From: Caulobacteraceae bacterium
GTDB lineage: Bacteria; Pseudomonadota; Alphaproteobacteria; Caulobacterales; Caulobacteraceae
Length of the DNA stretch: 64,000 nt
Assembly (NCBI GenBank): GCA_947475735.1
Contig: CANJLQ010000013.1
Span: forward strand, 57,634-121,633
Direction: 5' to 3'
The notes beneath the pieces are model-generated. The model saw only the letters and a program-made list of their open reading frames with translations, did no database searches and had not been told where the DNA came from. The translations under genes and the position numbers were made by a program. This document shows positions 52,671-62,564 of this stretch, in pieces (within the stretch, counting starts at the first letter, position 1; every line of letters starts with the position of its first letter).

Positions 52671-55658
52671 TTGGCCGACGTCACGTTCAAAACCAAACTC
52701 GTCACATCGTCAGTTCTCACAAGCTTGGTAGTCGCCGCCGCAACGCTGACCGCATTGCCCGCCGCGGCGCAGGATCAGGCTCCTGCAACATCTCAATCCC
52801 CGGAAGCTGAAGCTGAGGTGGAGTCGATCGTCGTTACGGGCTCTCGCATCGCGCGCCAGGACTACAGCGCCAACAGCCCGATCGTCACCGTCACCCAGGA
52901 AGACTTCCTCGCGACGGGCTCCGTCAACATCGAAAGCCTGATCAACGACCTGCCGCAGTTCACGGCCCTGGGTAACGCGGCTTCGAACAGCCCGAACCTC
53001 GCAGGCCAGGCCAATGTCCAGCTGCGCGGACTGGGTTCCACGCGGACGCTGGTGCTCTTGAACGGTCGTCGGGTCGTACCGTCCAATGCCTCGTCCGTCG
53101 TCGACCTGAACCTTTTGCCGACGCCCCTGATATCCAGCATCGAGACGATCACCGGCGGTGCCTCGTCCACCTATGGGTCGGATGCCGTTGGCGGCGTCCT
53201 GAACTTTCTGCTCAACCAGAACTTTGAAGGCGTGCAACTGGACCTGCAGTATGGAGCGTCTTCGCGCGGCGACGCCGGCGCGGAGTCGGTCAGTCTCACC
53301 GTCGGTGGCGATATCGCCGAAGGACGCGGCAATGCCGTGATCTCGGCGAGCTATTCCAACCGAGACTCGGTCCTCAATGCTGACCGCCCGTTCTCTTTGA
53401 TCTCGGGTTTCGCGGGCACATCGCCGCTGGGCTCGACGGTGTTCGATGCGAACAATCTCCCGACGGCGGCGGCGGTCATCGCCGCCGTTCCCGGTGCAGC
53501 CCGGGGCGACACCTTCGGCTTCAACAACAACGGCACGCTGTTCACCTATCAGGGCGCCCGGGATTACATCAGCCCTGGCGGCGTCGGCTATGAAGGTTTC
53601 CGCACGCCGGGTCCGCTGCAGCAGACCGATTTCACCTACAGCACCGGTGACCGCAACTACATGATCATACCGCAGACGCGGTACAATGTTTACGCTGCCG
53701 CAGACTATGAGCTCTCACCTGCCGCAGAGCTCTATGCCGACTTCATGTTCTCTCAGTACGAGAGCGGCAATCAGCTCGCGTCGAACCCCGCCACGGGCCC
53801 GACCACAGGCTTTCGCATCCCGTCGACGAACCCCTTCATCTCTGCCGAACTGCGCGGTGTGCTGAACTCCAGGCCCAATCCGGCTGGAAACTTCCGCCTC
53901 GACAAACGCTTCAACGAGCTGGGGCCACGACGCCAGAACGAGGACTATAGCGTCTATCAGATCACCACGGGGTTGCGCGGTGACGTCACCGGCGTGCGTG
54001 ACTGGACCTACGACGCCTACATCTCTTACGGCCGCGTGGACAACGGAACCACCTACACCGGATACCTATCAAGGTCGGCACTGCAGCGTCTCTTGGACGC
54101 TCCGGACGGTGGCGCGTCGATCTGCTCGGGCGGGTTCAATCCGTTCGGAGAGAATCCGCTGAGCAGTGCCTGCATTGCCTACGTCAGCCGGATCGCCAAG
54201 AACACGACGACGAACGATCAGCGCGTTGCGGAGCTCAATCTGCAGGGCGGCGTCCTGACCCTGCCCGCCGGCGAGGTCCGGGCAGCCGTGGGTGCCGCCT
54301 ATCGGGAGCAGAACTACAATTTCGTGCCCGACAATCTCCTGCTCAGCACATTCACCCTGAACGGCGTCGTCGGGCCCGAATTGGCGGGAAATTCGGGCCA
54401 GCCACTCTCGGGGTCCGATCAGGTCGCGGAGCTCTATGGCGAGGTTCTGATACCGCTCCTCAGCGACCTGCCCTTCGTGCGCAGCCTCGAGACCAACCTC
54501 GGGTACCGCGCTTCGGAGTACGACACCATTGGGCAGGTGAGTTCCTACAAGGCGGATCTCAGCTGGGAAATGTTCACGGGTCTGCGGTTCCGCGGCGGCA
54601 TTCAGCGGGCGGTTCGCGCGCCCTCGATCGGCGAGTTGTTCTCAGCGCAGAACCTGAGCTTTCCATCGATCGGCGTGCCGGTGTCCTCCACCGGTGCTCG
54701 CCAGTTCTCGGGCGACCCCTGCGATATCCGCGGGGCGTACCGCGCGCCCGGCGCGGCCGACGCCGCCTCCGTGCGGGCGCTGTGCCTAGCGCAGAATGTC
54801 CCAAGTCAGGTCATCGACTCCTTCACATTTTCCAACTCGCAGGTCTCAGGCGTCACTGGCGGCAATCCTCTGCTCGAGGAGGAAACCGCCGAGTCCTTCA
54901 CCGTCGGCGTCACCTGGCAGTCGCAGTTCACAAACCCTTGGCTCAGCCGACTGTCGGCCTCGATCGACTACTACGACATCACGATCGAGCAGGTCGTCGG
55001 TACGGTGTCCACGACCGAGCAGTTGCGCCGTTGCTACAATCAGAACGGCACGTCCAATCCGACCTACGACCCGAACAACGTCTTCTGTCAGCTGTTCAGC
55101 CGCGACCCTAACTCGGGACAGATCACGAGCACCTTCGAAACCAACGCCAATCTCGGGACGCTGTTGACCCAGGGGATCGATTTCCAGATCGACTGGACTT
55201 TGGACCTCGTCGATATCGGCGCGCCGGACTGGGGGGCCGTGGCTCTCAACGTCACGGGTACGAAGCTTGAGGAATGGCAGCGTCAGGACATCCCCGGCGG
55301 CCCCTTCACGGATCGCAAAGGCACGGTCTCGAACAGTTTTGGCCTCACGCTGCCTGAATGGAAATTCCTGTCGACCCTCAACTGGATCCAGGATCCCTGG
55401 AACGTCGGCCTTCGCTGGCGTCACCAAGGCTCGGTGGAAAATTTCAACAACCGCAGCCAAGCCATTGATGCCGTCAACTACTTCGACCTGAACGCCACCT
55501 TCCGAGTCAATGAAGGCGTATCGCTTCGGGCCGGCGTGAACAATCTGACCGACGAGCAGCCGCCGGTCTACTCACCGGCGATCGCCGCCAATACAGACCC
55601 GTCGAGTTATGACCTCATCGGTCGACGGTACTACGTCGGCCTGACCGCTCGCTTCTAA
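52671..55658 (+). CDS. TonB-dependent receptor with long barrel
   Basis: 995-residue outer-membrane receptor. Signal peptide (TSSVLTSLVVAAATLTALPAAAQ) is followed by VESIVVTGSRIARQDYSANSPIVTVTQEDFLATG and the plug blocks VQLRGLGSTRTLVLLNGRRVVPSNAS and ASSTYGSDAVGGVLNFLLN. This is the large receptor subclass common in Caulobacterales and sphingomonads. The C-terminus YYVGLTARF ends in Phe. TTG start. A DUF4198 gene and a broken TPR/2OG-oxygenase gene follow on the same strand; such partners recur beside these receptors. Substrate unknown; the DUF4198 link suggests a metal complex. Confidence 0.9.
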   Translation: MADVTFKTKLVTSSVLTSLVVAAATLTALPAAAQDQAPATSQSPEAEAEVESIVVTGSRIARQDYSANSPIVTVTQEDFLATGSVNIESLINDLPQFTALGNAASNSPNLAGQANVQLRGLGSTRTLVLLNGRRVVPSNASSVVDLNLLPTPLISSIETITGGASSTYGSDAVGGVLNFLLNQNFEGVQLDLQYGASSRGDAGAESVSLTVGGDIAEGRGNAVISASYSNRDSVLNADRPFSLISGFAGTSPLGSTVFDANNLPTAAAVIAAVPGAARGDTFGFNNNGTLFTYQGARDYISPGGVGYEGFRTPGPLQQTDFTYSTGDRNYMIIPQTRYNVYAAADYELSPAAELYADFMFSQYESGNQLASNPATGPTTGFRIPSTNPFISAELRGVLNSRPNPAGNFRLDKRFNELGPRRQNEDYSVYQITTGLRGDVTGVRDWTYDAYISYGRVDNGTTYTGYLSRSALQRLLDAPDGGASICSGGFNPFGENPLSSACIAYVSRIAKNTTTNDQRVAELNLQGGVLTLPAGEVRAAVGAAYREQNYNFVPDNLLLSTFTLNGVVGPELAGNSGQPLSGSDQVAELYGEVLIPLLSDLPFVRSLETNLGYRASEYDTIGQVSSYKADLSWEMFTGLRFRGGIQRAVRAPSIGELFSAQNLSFPSIGVPVSSTGARQFSGDPCDIRGAYRAPGAADAASVRALCLAQNVPSQVIDSFTFSNSQVSGVTGGNPLLEEETAESFTVGVTWQSQFTNPWLSRLSASIDYYDITIEQVVGTVSTTEQLRRCYNQNGTSNPTYDPNNVFCQLFSRDPNSGQITSTFETNANLGTLLTQGIDFQIDWTLDLVDIGAPDWGAVALNVTGTKLEEWQRQDIPGGPFTDRKGTVSNSFGLTLPEWKFLSTLNWIQDPWNVGLRWRHQGSVENFNNRSQAIDAVNYFDLNATFRVNEGVSLRAGVNNLTDEQPPVYSPAIAANTDPSSYDLIGRRYYVGLTARF

Positions 55659-55659
55659 G

Positions 55660-55711
55660 CACGTCCGCAGGGGGGGGCGGGGAATTTAGTTTCGAGCCTC
55701 CTGCGGACGTG
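55660..55711 (+). terminator. Long-loop inverted repeat after TonB receptor 2
   Basis: Twelve-base perfect arms CACGTCCGCAGG (55660-55671) and CCTGCGGACGTG (55700-55711) around 28 bases that contain a G-run. It begins right at the stop codon; it could be a terminator or attenuator before the DUF4198 gene. Confidence 0.55.
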
Positions 55712-55776
55712 AAGGCCTAATCAAGAATCCAATCCCGCGCGGCACAAGCCGGCGGAACGCGTGATCAGATAGAGGG

Positions 55777-56595
55777 ATGAAGACCATGAAAAATCGCATA
55801 GCGCTGCTGATGGCCGCGGGTGTCGGACTGTTCGCGGGCGCGGCCGCTGCCCACGACTTCTTTCTCATACCGGAGCGTTTCGTCGGGCCGAGCGAACGCC
55901 CGCTCATCGTCCATGCGACGTCCTCGTCAGACTTTCCGGCACTCAATGTGGGCTCACCCCGCAGCCGGATCGCTCAGGTGCGGGCCATGGTCGATGGCGA
56001 GCCGGCGGCTGTCGAGGTCGAGGCTCAAACGGGGCAGTCCTTGCGTCTGGCTGTCTCCAGTGCCGACAGCGGCATGGCGGTCGTCGCGCTGGAGACGATC
56101 TGGGGCGAGTCAAACTGGCGGCCTGATCAGGTCGAGACCTATTTGGACGAGCATCCGTTCAAGGCCGAGGACGTGTCAGCAGTCCACAGTCTTCTGCCGG
56201 AGGGCGCCACCCTTCAGATCCGGTCTCGCCGGCTGGCTAAGACGCTCGTCTGTTTCCAGATCTGCTCACCGACCTCGACAACCGCTATAGGGCTTGAGGT
56301 TGAGTTGCTCCCTGAGTTCGACGCAGGGCAGACGTCCCCGACCCGGTTTCAGCTCGTCAGGGATGGGCGCCCGCTGGCGGGATACCCCGTCATTGTGCGA
56401 TTCGGACAGGAGCAACGCCAGGAGCTTCTCACAGATCAGAAGGGCCGGTTGCGCCTGCCCGAGGGAGTGACCGGGCCGGTCATGCTGGTCGCCGCGACCC
56501 TGGATCGGCCGGCAGAACCGGGTGGACGCTTCATCACCAACAATGCGTCGCTGACGTTCGATGCTGCAGCGGATGGCGACGTCAGCAGCCGTTGA
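55777..56595 (+). CDS. DUF4198 exported protein (second copy)
   Basis: 272-residue periplasmic protein, paralogue of the one at 27261-28061. The signal peptide (ALLMAAGVGLFAGAAAA) ends before His-Asp-Phe-Phe, as in the first copy. A CxxxC is in LAKTLVCFQICSPTS at the matching place, and the C-terminal domain has GRPLAGYPVIVRFGQEQ and LPEGVTGPVMLVAATLD. DUF4198 proteins are tied to Ni/Co and other metal uptake. It follows TonB receptor 2 and may pass its substrate on; this is inference. Confidence 0.82.
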   Translation: MKTMKNRIALLMAAGVGLFAGAAAAHDFFLIPERFVGPSERPLIVHATSSSDFPALNVGSPRSRIAQVRAMVDGEPAAVEVEAQTGQSLRLAVSSADSGMAVVALETIWGESNWRPDQVETYLDEHPFKAEDVSAVHSLLPEGATLQIRSRRLAKTLVCFQICSPTSTTAIGLEVELLPEFDAGQTSPTRFQLVRDGRPLAGYPVIVRFGQEQRQELLTDQKGRLRLPEGVTGPVMLVAATLDRPAEPGGRFITNNASLTFDAAADGDVSSR

Positions 56596-56700
56596 CGCCT
56601 CGCGCTGGAAGCTTGAGTGCGGGTTGACGCTGACGATCACGAAAAGCCGTCCGAGACCAGGATTCTGACCCCAAATGCCTGAACGTCTTATAGATGCATC

Positions 56701-56732
56701 CCTGGGGGGAGATGTTTTCGTCTCCCCCCAGG
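56701..56732 (+). terminator. Intrinsic terminator after DUF4198 copy 2
   Basis: Twelve-base perfect stem (56701-56712 with 56721-56732), G-run against C-run, around an eight-base T-rich loop. Confidence 0.75.
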
Positions 56733-56820
56733 CGCGTTCGAGAGAGACTGTTCGCCTCCCGTCCCCGTCAAACTCGCGGAAAGGCCGCGAGCCCGCGTTC
56801 AGCCATTCCCAGCCGCGATC

Positions 56821-58340
56821 GTGGCGACTGGGGCGCCTGCGATGAAGGAGGAGGTTGTTCGTTGCGCCCGCGCCCTGTTGGCGCTCGGCCGCGCGGGGGA
56901 GGCACTGGCGGTCACGGCGTCTTGCGCAGCTAAACGGGACGCACCCGCGGCTGTGCTCTCAACGCATGCCGCCGCACTCAAGGCTCTGGGCGATCGCGAA
57001 AAGGCGTTGCGCTTCTATAAGCGGGCGGCGCTAGCCGCGCCTGACAGCGGGGTCGCGCAGCACAATGTCGCCGCCCTGCTGGGGGACCTGCACAGGTTCA
57101 AACAAGCTCGGGAGGTCGCGGAACAAGCCCTGGCGATGGGACTTCGGGCTCCTGAGACCCTTCTGGTGCATGGGCGCGCGCTGCTCGGACTTGGAGCACT
57201 GGACGAAGCAGAGATGTCGTTTCGCAAAGCGCTCGAGCGCCGCTTTGATTACCCGGACGCGCATCGCGATCTCGCGCAACTCATCTGAATGCGGACCGCA
57301 GACATCGAGTCGGCCAGTGCAGAACTTGATTTGGCCCTTCGTGAGACGCCCGGCTCTGTTCAACTCTATCTCATTAAGGCGAAGCTTTTGGAGGCGGCGG
57401 GCGAGGTATCTGCCGCCGCCGCTGTCCTCGATGCCGGCCTGGAAGTTGCTCCGGCCAACGCGGTGCTGCGCGCGGCCGCATCGCACCTCGCGATAACGCT
57501 GGACGGCCCGGAGCAAGCGGCGTTTCACGCCGATGCTGCGGCGCGAGTCTCGTCCGATCTGGCGGTTCTGGCCGCTGTCTGCACGGCGCGTCTCAGCTTG
57601 GGCAAGACTGCCGAGGCGAGCGAGACAGCGTCCTCAATGCTCACGCGGGCGCCGCATGATCAGATGGCGTGGGCGCTACAGACCACCGCCGGGCGGCTTC
57701 TTGAGGATCCCCGGTGGCGTGCGGTTCGGAACTTCGACACCTTAGTGCGGTCCTACCCGATCGAGGTTCCCCCTAGCTGGACGGACCTCACCACTTACCT
57801 GGCAGAATTCAAGACGGCCCTGGTCGAACTCCATGGCCCGTTGCGAGCTCACCCGCTCGAACAATCCCTACGGGGTGGCAGTCAGACCACGCAGCATCTT
57901 GAGGCGGGTTCGCACGCTGCTGTCCGCGCTTTTTTCGCAGCTGTTGACGCGCCAATCCGACACTACCTAAGCGAACTCAATGACGATCGGGGGCCGCTTC
58001 AGGCGCGTAACTCCGGCAGCTACTCTATAGTGGGTTCATGGTCCGTACTTCTGCGCCAAGGCGGCAGCCATGTTGACCATGTGCATCCGGAGGGATGGTA
58101 TCCTCTGCCTTCTACGTTGATGTGCCATGCTCGGTCGTCGAGCCAAGTCCGGAGGGATGGCTCAGACTTGGCCAGCCGCCATTCCGCACCCGTCCCCAAC
58201 TTGATGCTGGCCACTACGTCAAGCCGACTCCTGGCACCTTAGTTCTTTTTCCTTCTTGCATGTGGCACGGTACGGTCCCGTTTACCGCGGATGCGACGCG
58301 GCTCACCATCGCGTTCGACATCGTTCCAGTCCAACGCTGA
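56821..58340 (+). pseudogene. Broken TPR plus 2OG-Fe(II) oxygenase gene
   Basis: The parent protein had N-terminal tetratricopeptide repeats (ALKALGDREKALRFYKRAALAAPDSG, ALLGLGALDEAEMSFRKALERRFDYPDAHRDLAQLI) and a C-terminal putative 2OG-Fe(II) oxygenase domain (SYSIVGSWSVLLRQGGSHVDHVHPEGW, then YVDVP, GTLVLFPSCMWHGTVPF). Two lesions break it. At 57286-57288 a TGA stands in frame where TGG (W of LIWMRT) is expected; reading resumes at once with MRTADIE. Near 58099-58101 one base is missing, so the domain continues in another frame to 58340. The Fe ligands H-x-D/H and the late His are otherwise intact. GTG 56821 or ATG 56842 may be the old start. Confidence 0.8.
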
Positions 58341-58788
58341 CACATGATGCGCAACCCCTGGCTGGGCTCTAGCATTGGAGAATATCGCGGGATCCGGCTT
58401 CGCGGCTTATGGTAGCCACCGAGCTGCTCCGCCACCAACGCCGCAGCCGCGGACGTGCAGTTCCTTTTCCCGACATCAATGCAAAGAATGTCCTCACGAT
58501 CTTCCATCTATGGCCAGCATCACCTTCACTACCCGTGTCGGCACGTGGTGATGCCCCTCGGCGTCATCCCGGTCCGCGAGATCGGGCGCGCCCCGGCGAT
58601 GGGCGCGCCAAGTAACATCCGGACTATCGCTGGATCTCTGATCACAAGGTCGTCAGCCTCCTTCCGTGAGCAAGCAAACACCGCACACACCGAAACGTCT
58701 TTCCGGGCGGGTATTAAACTGGCCAAGAGATCGAATAAGGCTGTCCGCGTGAAATCTGGAGGGCTCCTAGCCGTGTCGATCACGGCCG
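58341..58788. other. Gene-free stretch of about 450 bases
   Basis: No recognisable gene or hairpin terminator. Open frames on both strands lack features and look like chance. Confidence 0.4.
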
Positions 58789-59193
58789 TTATGGCGTGAT
58801 CGTCTCGGCCGCCGCACGGCAGGCCTGTTCACAGCGGCGACAATGCTCCGCGCAAATCCGGCAATGCTCGTGCATCTCGGCATGCTGTTCGCACTCTGCG
58901 GCACAGGCGGCGCAGGCCTCGGCGCACACCTTCAGCATCCATTTGATCACCGACTCGTTCCTGCCGGTCCGGCGCCCCGCGACCGCGGCGGTGGCCGCGC
59001 AGACATCCGCGCAGTCCAGATTGAGCCGGATGCACTGGGTGAGGTCGGCGACCATGGCCTCGCCCAGACAGGCATCGGCGCAGATCCGGCAGATGGCCGC
59101 ACAGGCGTAGGCCTCCTCGATAGCGCGGATGAGCGTGTCGTTGATGTTCCCCTGAACATGGGGGTGGCTGCCGATCATCGAAGCGATGTGCAT
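58789..59193 (-). CDS. csp3: Four-helix-bundle copper storage protein (Csp3-like)
   Basis: 134-residue protein with 16 cysteines spaced along four helices: EAYACAAICRICADACLGEA, LTQCIRLNLDCADVCAATA, VCAEACAACAAECEQHAEM and HCRICAEHCRRCEQACRAA. This is the copper storage protein (Csp, DUF326) pattern, in which Cys thiols line the bundle and store many Cu(I). It has no signal peptide, so it is the cytosolic Csp3 type, which complements the periplasmic systems elsewhere in the window. Starts MHIASMIGSHP. No ECF-type promoter or CsoR-type box seen upstream. Confidence 0.9.
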   Translation of the reverse strand: MHIASMIGSHPHVQGNINDTLIRAIEEAYACAAICRICADACLGEAMVADLTQCIRLNLDCADVCAATAAVAGRRTGRNESVIKWMLKVCAEACAACAAECEQHAEMHEHCRICAEHCRRCEQACRAAAETITP

Positions 59194-59641
59194 CGTTCTG
59201 TCCTTCCAATATGACGATGCGGGGTGAACCGGTCGCTCTCCGCGAGGTTCCGGGCCATCACCCCCTCGTGTTCATCGCGCCTTCTGATTTCGCGCTTGAA
59301 CGACTGCCTTCGCCTTGGGGTGGACGCGGGAAGATCGGAGTTCTGTTGGAGACGCGACATCACTCACGGAACGGCCGACCTTGAACACGGACCGCCGAAT
59401 TCGCCAGCAACGTCCCCCTAAGCGTCACTGTGGCAAGCGAAGGTGACAGGGAGACGTCAAAGGGTCGGCCACGCGCGCGACACCGTGTCGCCTAGCCCGT
59501 CCCGAACGTCGTATCCCACTCGATGGGGTCTCTTGAGCCGGTCTCCAACTGTCAGACAGGCCGACCGTTGGTGGTCGTTTTGGGGGCTCCGCAGATTACT
59601 CTGGCTTCCACTTCGGTGACCATCGTCACGGTCGCGCTGCC
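59194..59641. other. Intergenic region, no gene recognised
   Basis: About 450 bases. Must contain the csp promoter; the amidohydrolase gene ends at its right side. No conserved element identified. Confidence 0.4.
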
Positions 59642-61405
59642 TTACCAGCTGTAGTGGTCAGGGAGATCGCCCCGGCCACGCTGGTAGGCGACCGTCCCGC
59701 CGATGACTGTGTAATCGACGCGGATCGTCTCCAGGTCCTCGGGATCAATGCTGCGCGGGTCTTGCGAAAGGACGACGAGACCACCCCGCGTGCCGACGCG
59801 GATCAATCCGGCGATGTCTTCCTCGAACTGGAGATAGGCGCTGCCAACCGTCCAGGTCCCGAGCGCCTGCTCGACCGTGAGCCTTTGATCCGGGCCGTAG
59901 ACCCGGCCATTGCTCCGGGCCCGACGCGTCACCAGGCTTTCGATCCTTTGCATGACGAACGGCGGACTGACCGAATGGTCGGAGTTGCCGCCGACGGGGA
60001 TACCGAGTTCGAGCGCCGAACGGTTCGGCTCCATGTCGTTCCATCGGTTCTCGCCGAAGTCCTCCATTTTGGCTCCGTGGTTCAGCATGTAGGAGTGGGG
60101 GGCCAGGGCGACGCCCGTCCGGACCATCCGCTGAAGGATCGCCGGCGTCGTCACGCTGCCGTGCTCGATCCTGTGCCGCGGGTCCGGCCTGGGATTGGCC
60201 GCCTGTGCCGGATCAATGGCGTTCAACGTCATGTCGATCTCGCGGTCGCCGTTGGAATGGACCGCGGCCTGGAGCCCGGCGTCATGGATCCGGCGGATCA
60301 GGGCGTTGATGTCGTCCTGGCTGCGCTCAGGGGGAATGCCGAAATAGTCGGGGTCGTGGGCATAGGGCTCATAGAGCCAGGCCGTCCGCCCGGACAGGGA
60401 GTTGCCGTGGAACACCTTGACCGTGTTCAGGGTCAGGCCCGGAACCTGCCATTCGGAGCGGGTCCGATTGGCGATCAGCCAGTCGAGGTGGCTGGACGAC
60501 GCCATGAAGTTGATGCGGACCGGCAGGCCGCCCTGCAGCAGCGTCCTGTAGATGGCCAGCTTGTCCGGCGAGGCGCCCGCATCTCCGATCGCGACGATGC
60601 CGTGGGACATGAACATCCGGAATTCATTGCGGAAGGCGTCCAGCGTATCGGCCTCGGTCGGTTGCGGCAGGGCGTCATAGAGGGGCTGGAAGCCTGGCAC
60701 CGACTCCAGGATGATGCCTGTGGCCCGGCCGGACGCGTCCCGGTCGATCGCGCCGCCCGGCGGATTGGGGGTGTCGTCGGTGATGCCCGCCGCCTGCAGG
60801 GCGAGGGTGTTGACGGACCGGCGATGGCCGCTGGAATGGACGAGGATGACGGGATGGTCGGGGGCGATCGCATCCAGTTCCGCCGCCGTGGGGTGGCCGC
60901 CGATCAGGTCGTCCTGATAGCGCGATCCGACGATCAGCCGGCCGGGCGGCGTGACGGCGATCTTGCGCCGCAGCTTGTCGAACAGATCCTCGCGCGTGTT
61001 GACACCGGCTTCCGGTGTCAGATCCAGCCGACCATAGGGGCCCATTTCATCGAAGGGGGCGCGGGGATGCATATGCACATCGATGAAACCGGGCACGATC
61101 GTGCGGCCGCCCGCATCGATCACGCGGGTATCGGGCCCCACGAGCGCGCGGGCGTCCGCCGTGTCGCCGACGTGGGTGATCAGGCCGTCCTCGACGAGGA
61201 TCGCCGAGGCAGACGGTCGGCCGGGGTCCATCGTCAGCACCACGCCGTTGATCACGGCGAGGTCGGGCTCGGCCGAGGCGACGACGGGGCAGGCGAGAAG
61301 GCCGAGGCTTATCCACAGCGCCGCCCCGGACCGCCGCCCGTTGTGGTGCCCGCCACGCAGTTTTGACCCGATGTTGCAACGCATAGCTGTTCCTCGTTTG
61401 CTCAT
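59642..61405 (-). CDS. Exported amidohydrolase (YtcJ-like)
   Basis: 587-residue metal-dependent hydrolase of the amidohydrolase-3 type. A signal peptide (SGAALWISLGLLACPVVASA) precedes the beta domain (DLAVINGVVLTMDPGRPSASAILVEDGLI). Metal ligands: HxH in GFIDVHMHPRAPF, then AAVHSNGD, HRIEHGSV and VGGNSDHSVSP. Substrate is unknown. The ATG at 61405 follows a good GGAGGA site; the open frame before it is not counted. It is exported, so it acts on an outside substrate. Confidence 0.88.
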   Translation of the reverse strand: MSKRGTAMRCNIGSKLRGGHHNGRRSGAALWISLGLLACPVVASAEPDLAVINGVVLTMDPGRPSASAILVEDGLITHVGDTADARALVGPDTRVIDAGGRTIVPGFIDVHMHPRAPFDEMGPYGRLDLTPEAGVNTREDLFDKLRRKIAVTPPGRLIVGSRYQDDLIGGHPTAAELDAIAPDHPVILVHSSGHRRSVNTLALQAAGITDDTPNPPGGAIDRDASGRATGIILESVPGFQPLYDALPQPTEADTLDAFRNEFRMFMSHGIVAIGDAGASPDKLAIYRTLLQGGLPVRINFMASSSHLDWLIANRTRSEWQVPGLTLNTVKVFHGNSLSGRTAWLYEPYAHDPDYFGIPPERSQDDINALIRRIHDAGLQAAVHSNGDREIDMTLNAIDPAQAANPRPDPRHRIEHGSVTTPAILQRMVRTGVALAPHSYMLNHGAKMEDFGENRWNDMEPNRSALELGIPVGGNSDHSVSPPFVMQRIESLVTRRARSNGRVYGPDQRLTVEQALGTWTVGSAYLQFEEDIAGLIRVGTRGGLVVLSQDPRSIDPEDLETIRVDYTVIGGTVAYQRGRGDLPDHYSW

Positions 61406-61580
61406 GGCCTGTCCTCCAAGGGTCGCTTCCACAGACCGGCCGCTCCTGATCGCGTCCGGTAACCAGTCTGTGTGACACCCGCGCTGGCACCCTGAGCGGC
61501 AGGTTGAACACACCAGACCGGGCTAGTTTCAGGACGACGTGTCGGTTCCGGTCCGACCGGTGTGTCCGGGCCCGACACGC

Positions 61581-61790
61581 TCACCGCTTCAGGGCGAAAA
61601 AGAAGACCGAGGCGATCAGCAGTCCGAGACTGGCCACGGCCGCCACATGGCAGGTGATGATGAAGAAGCTCAGCCAGTTCATCTCGGCCACGCCGAAATT
61701 GCGCACCAGCAGCAGGGCCACGCTGCCGACATAGCCCGAGGCGTCGGCCAGATAGATGAGGAAGCCCGCCGAATCGGCGAGCCCTCGCCT
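61581..61790 (-). pseudogene. C-terminal fragment of a polytopic membrane protein (MFS-like, DUF5690-type)
   Basis: About 68 residues that look like the end of a transporter: DSAGFLIYLADASGYVGSVALLLVRNFGVAEMNWLSFFIITCHVAAVASLGLLIASVFFFALKR, with two complete hydrophobic helices. The rest is missing; upstream of about 61790 the frame is no longer protein-like and the DUF1353 gene begins at 61806 on the other strand. This looks like truncation by insertion or deletion. The family name is tentative. Confidence 0.55.
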
Positions 61791-61805
61791 TTGGCAAGAG
61801 GCGTC

Positions 61806-62330
61806 ATGACCGATCTCGAACGCCAGACTGAATCGAAACCTCAAAGCGACCCTTTCGGGGGCAAACTGGTGCTCGTCCTTCTGGACAACAAGCACGGGCC
61901 CAGCCTCAAAGGCGGACGAAGCCTCTGGGGCTTGCAAAGAGATCTGACCTATCGGCGAGGGGATCCCCCGGAAACCATCACGGTACGGGCCGGCTTTCCC
62001 ACCGACCTGGCGTCAATCCCACGGTGGGCCTGGTTCATACTCCCGCCCGATGGGCCGTGGGTGAAGGCCGCGATCGTCCACGACTACCTGTACGCAACAT
62101 CCGGAACAGGGGTCTGGAAACGCAGGGGCCCGGCGGTGACGCGCGAGCGACCTTATTCGCGCGCTGAAGCTGACGTCATCATGCGCGAGGCGATGGCGGC
62201 ACGGGGGGTCGGCACCCTTCGGCGCAACATCATCTACCTGGCCGTTCGTTTAGGCGGCGCGGGTGGCTGGGGCCAGGAAGATCAGGTCCGGAGGCGTGGA
62301 AGCGCTGATGAAGCCCCTGCCATCAACTGA
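61806..62330 (+). CDS. DUF1353 phage-type protein
   Basis: 174-residue protein of the DUF1353 family, often found in tailed phages and prophages. Diagnostic parts are ITVRAGFPTDLASIPRWAWFILPPDGPWVKAAIVHDYLYATSGTG and RAEADVIMREAMAARGVGTLRRNIIYLAVRLGGAGGW; the HDYL and D/E residues could be a metal site. Function unknown. It stands alone, next to a truncated transporter fragment, so it probably arrived with a small insertion. Confidence 0.8.
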   Translation: MTDLERQTESKPQSDPFGGKLVLVLLDNKHGPSLKGGRSLWGLQRDLTYRRGDPPETITVRAGFPTDLASIPRWAWFILPPDGPWVKAAIVHDYLYATSGTGVWKRRGPAVTRERPYSRAEADVIMREAMAARGVGTLRRNIIYLAVRLGGAGGWGQEDQVRRRGSADEAPAIN

Positions 62331-62564
62331 ACTTTGAAGTCCGGCGCTAGCTTCAAACCGACCGCTTTGCGCCAAAAGCAGTCATGCAGACGTTGCCGCA
62401 AACGCGACATCCCTTGCGTCGACCGAGATTCCGCTTTTGGGCGCGATGCCTACGGCGCAGTCCGCCCCCTAGCGAGCCCCCACAGCAGCCCGCGTCCTGG
62501 TTGCCGCATGGAAAGCACCTAGAGACATGGGCAAACCCATACAGCTTACCAGTACGAGCTCGCG
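62331..62564. other. Intergenic region, no gene recognised
   Basis: Short gap between convergent DUF1353 and RTX genes; open frames without features. Confidence 0.4.

Noticed and set aside
58529..58783. 84-codon open frame on the minus strand before the csp gene
   Set aside because: No recognisable motif or start context; left as non-coding.
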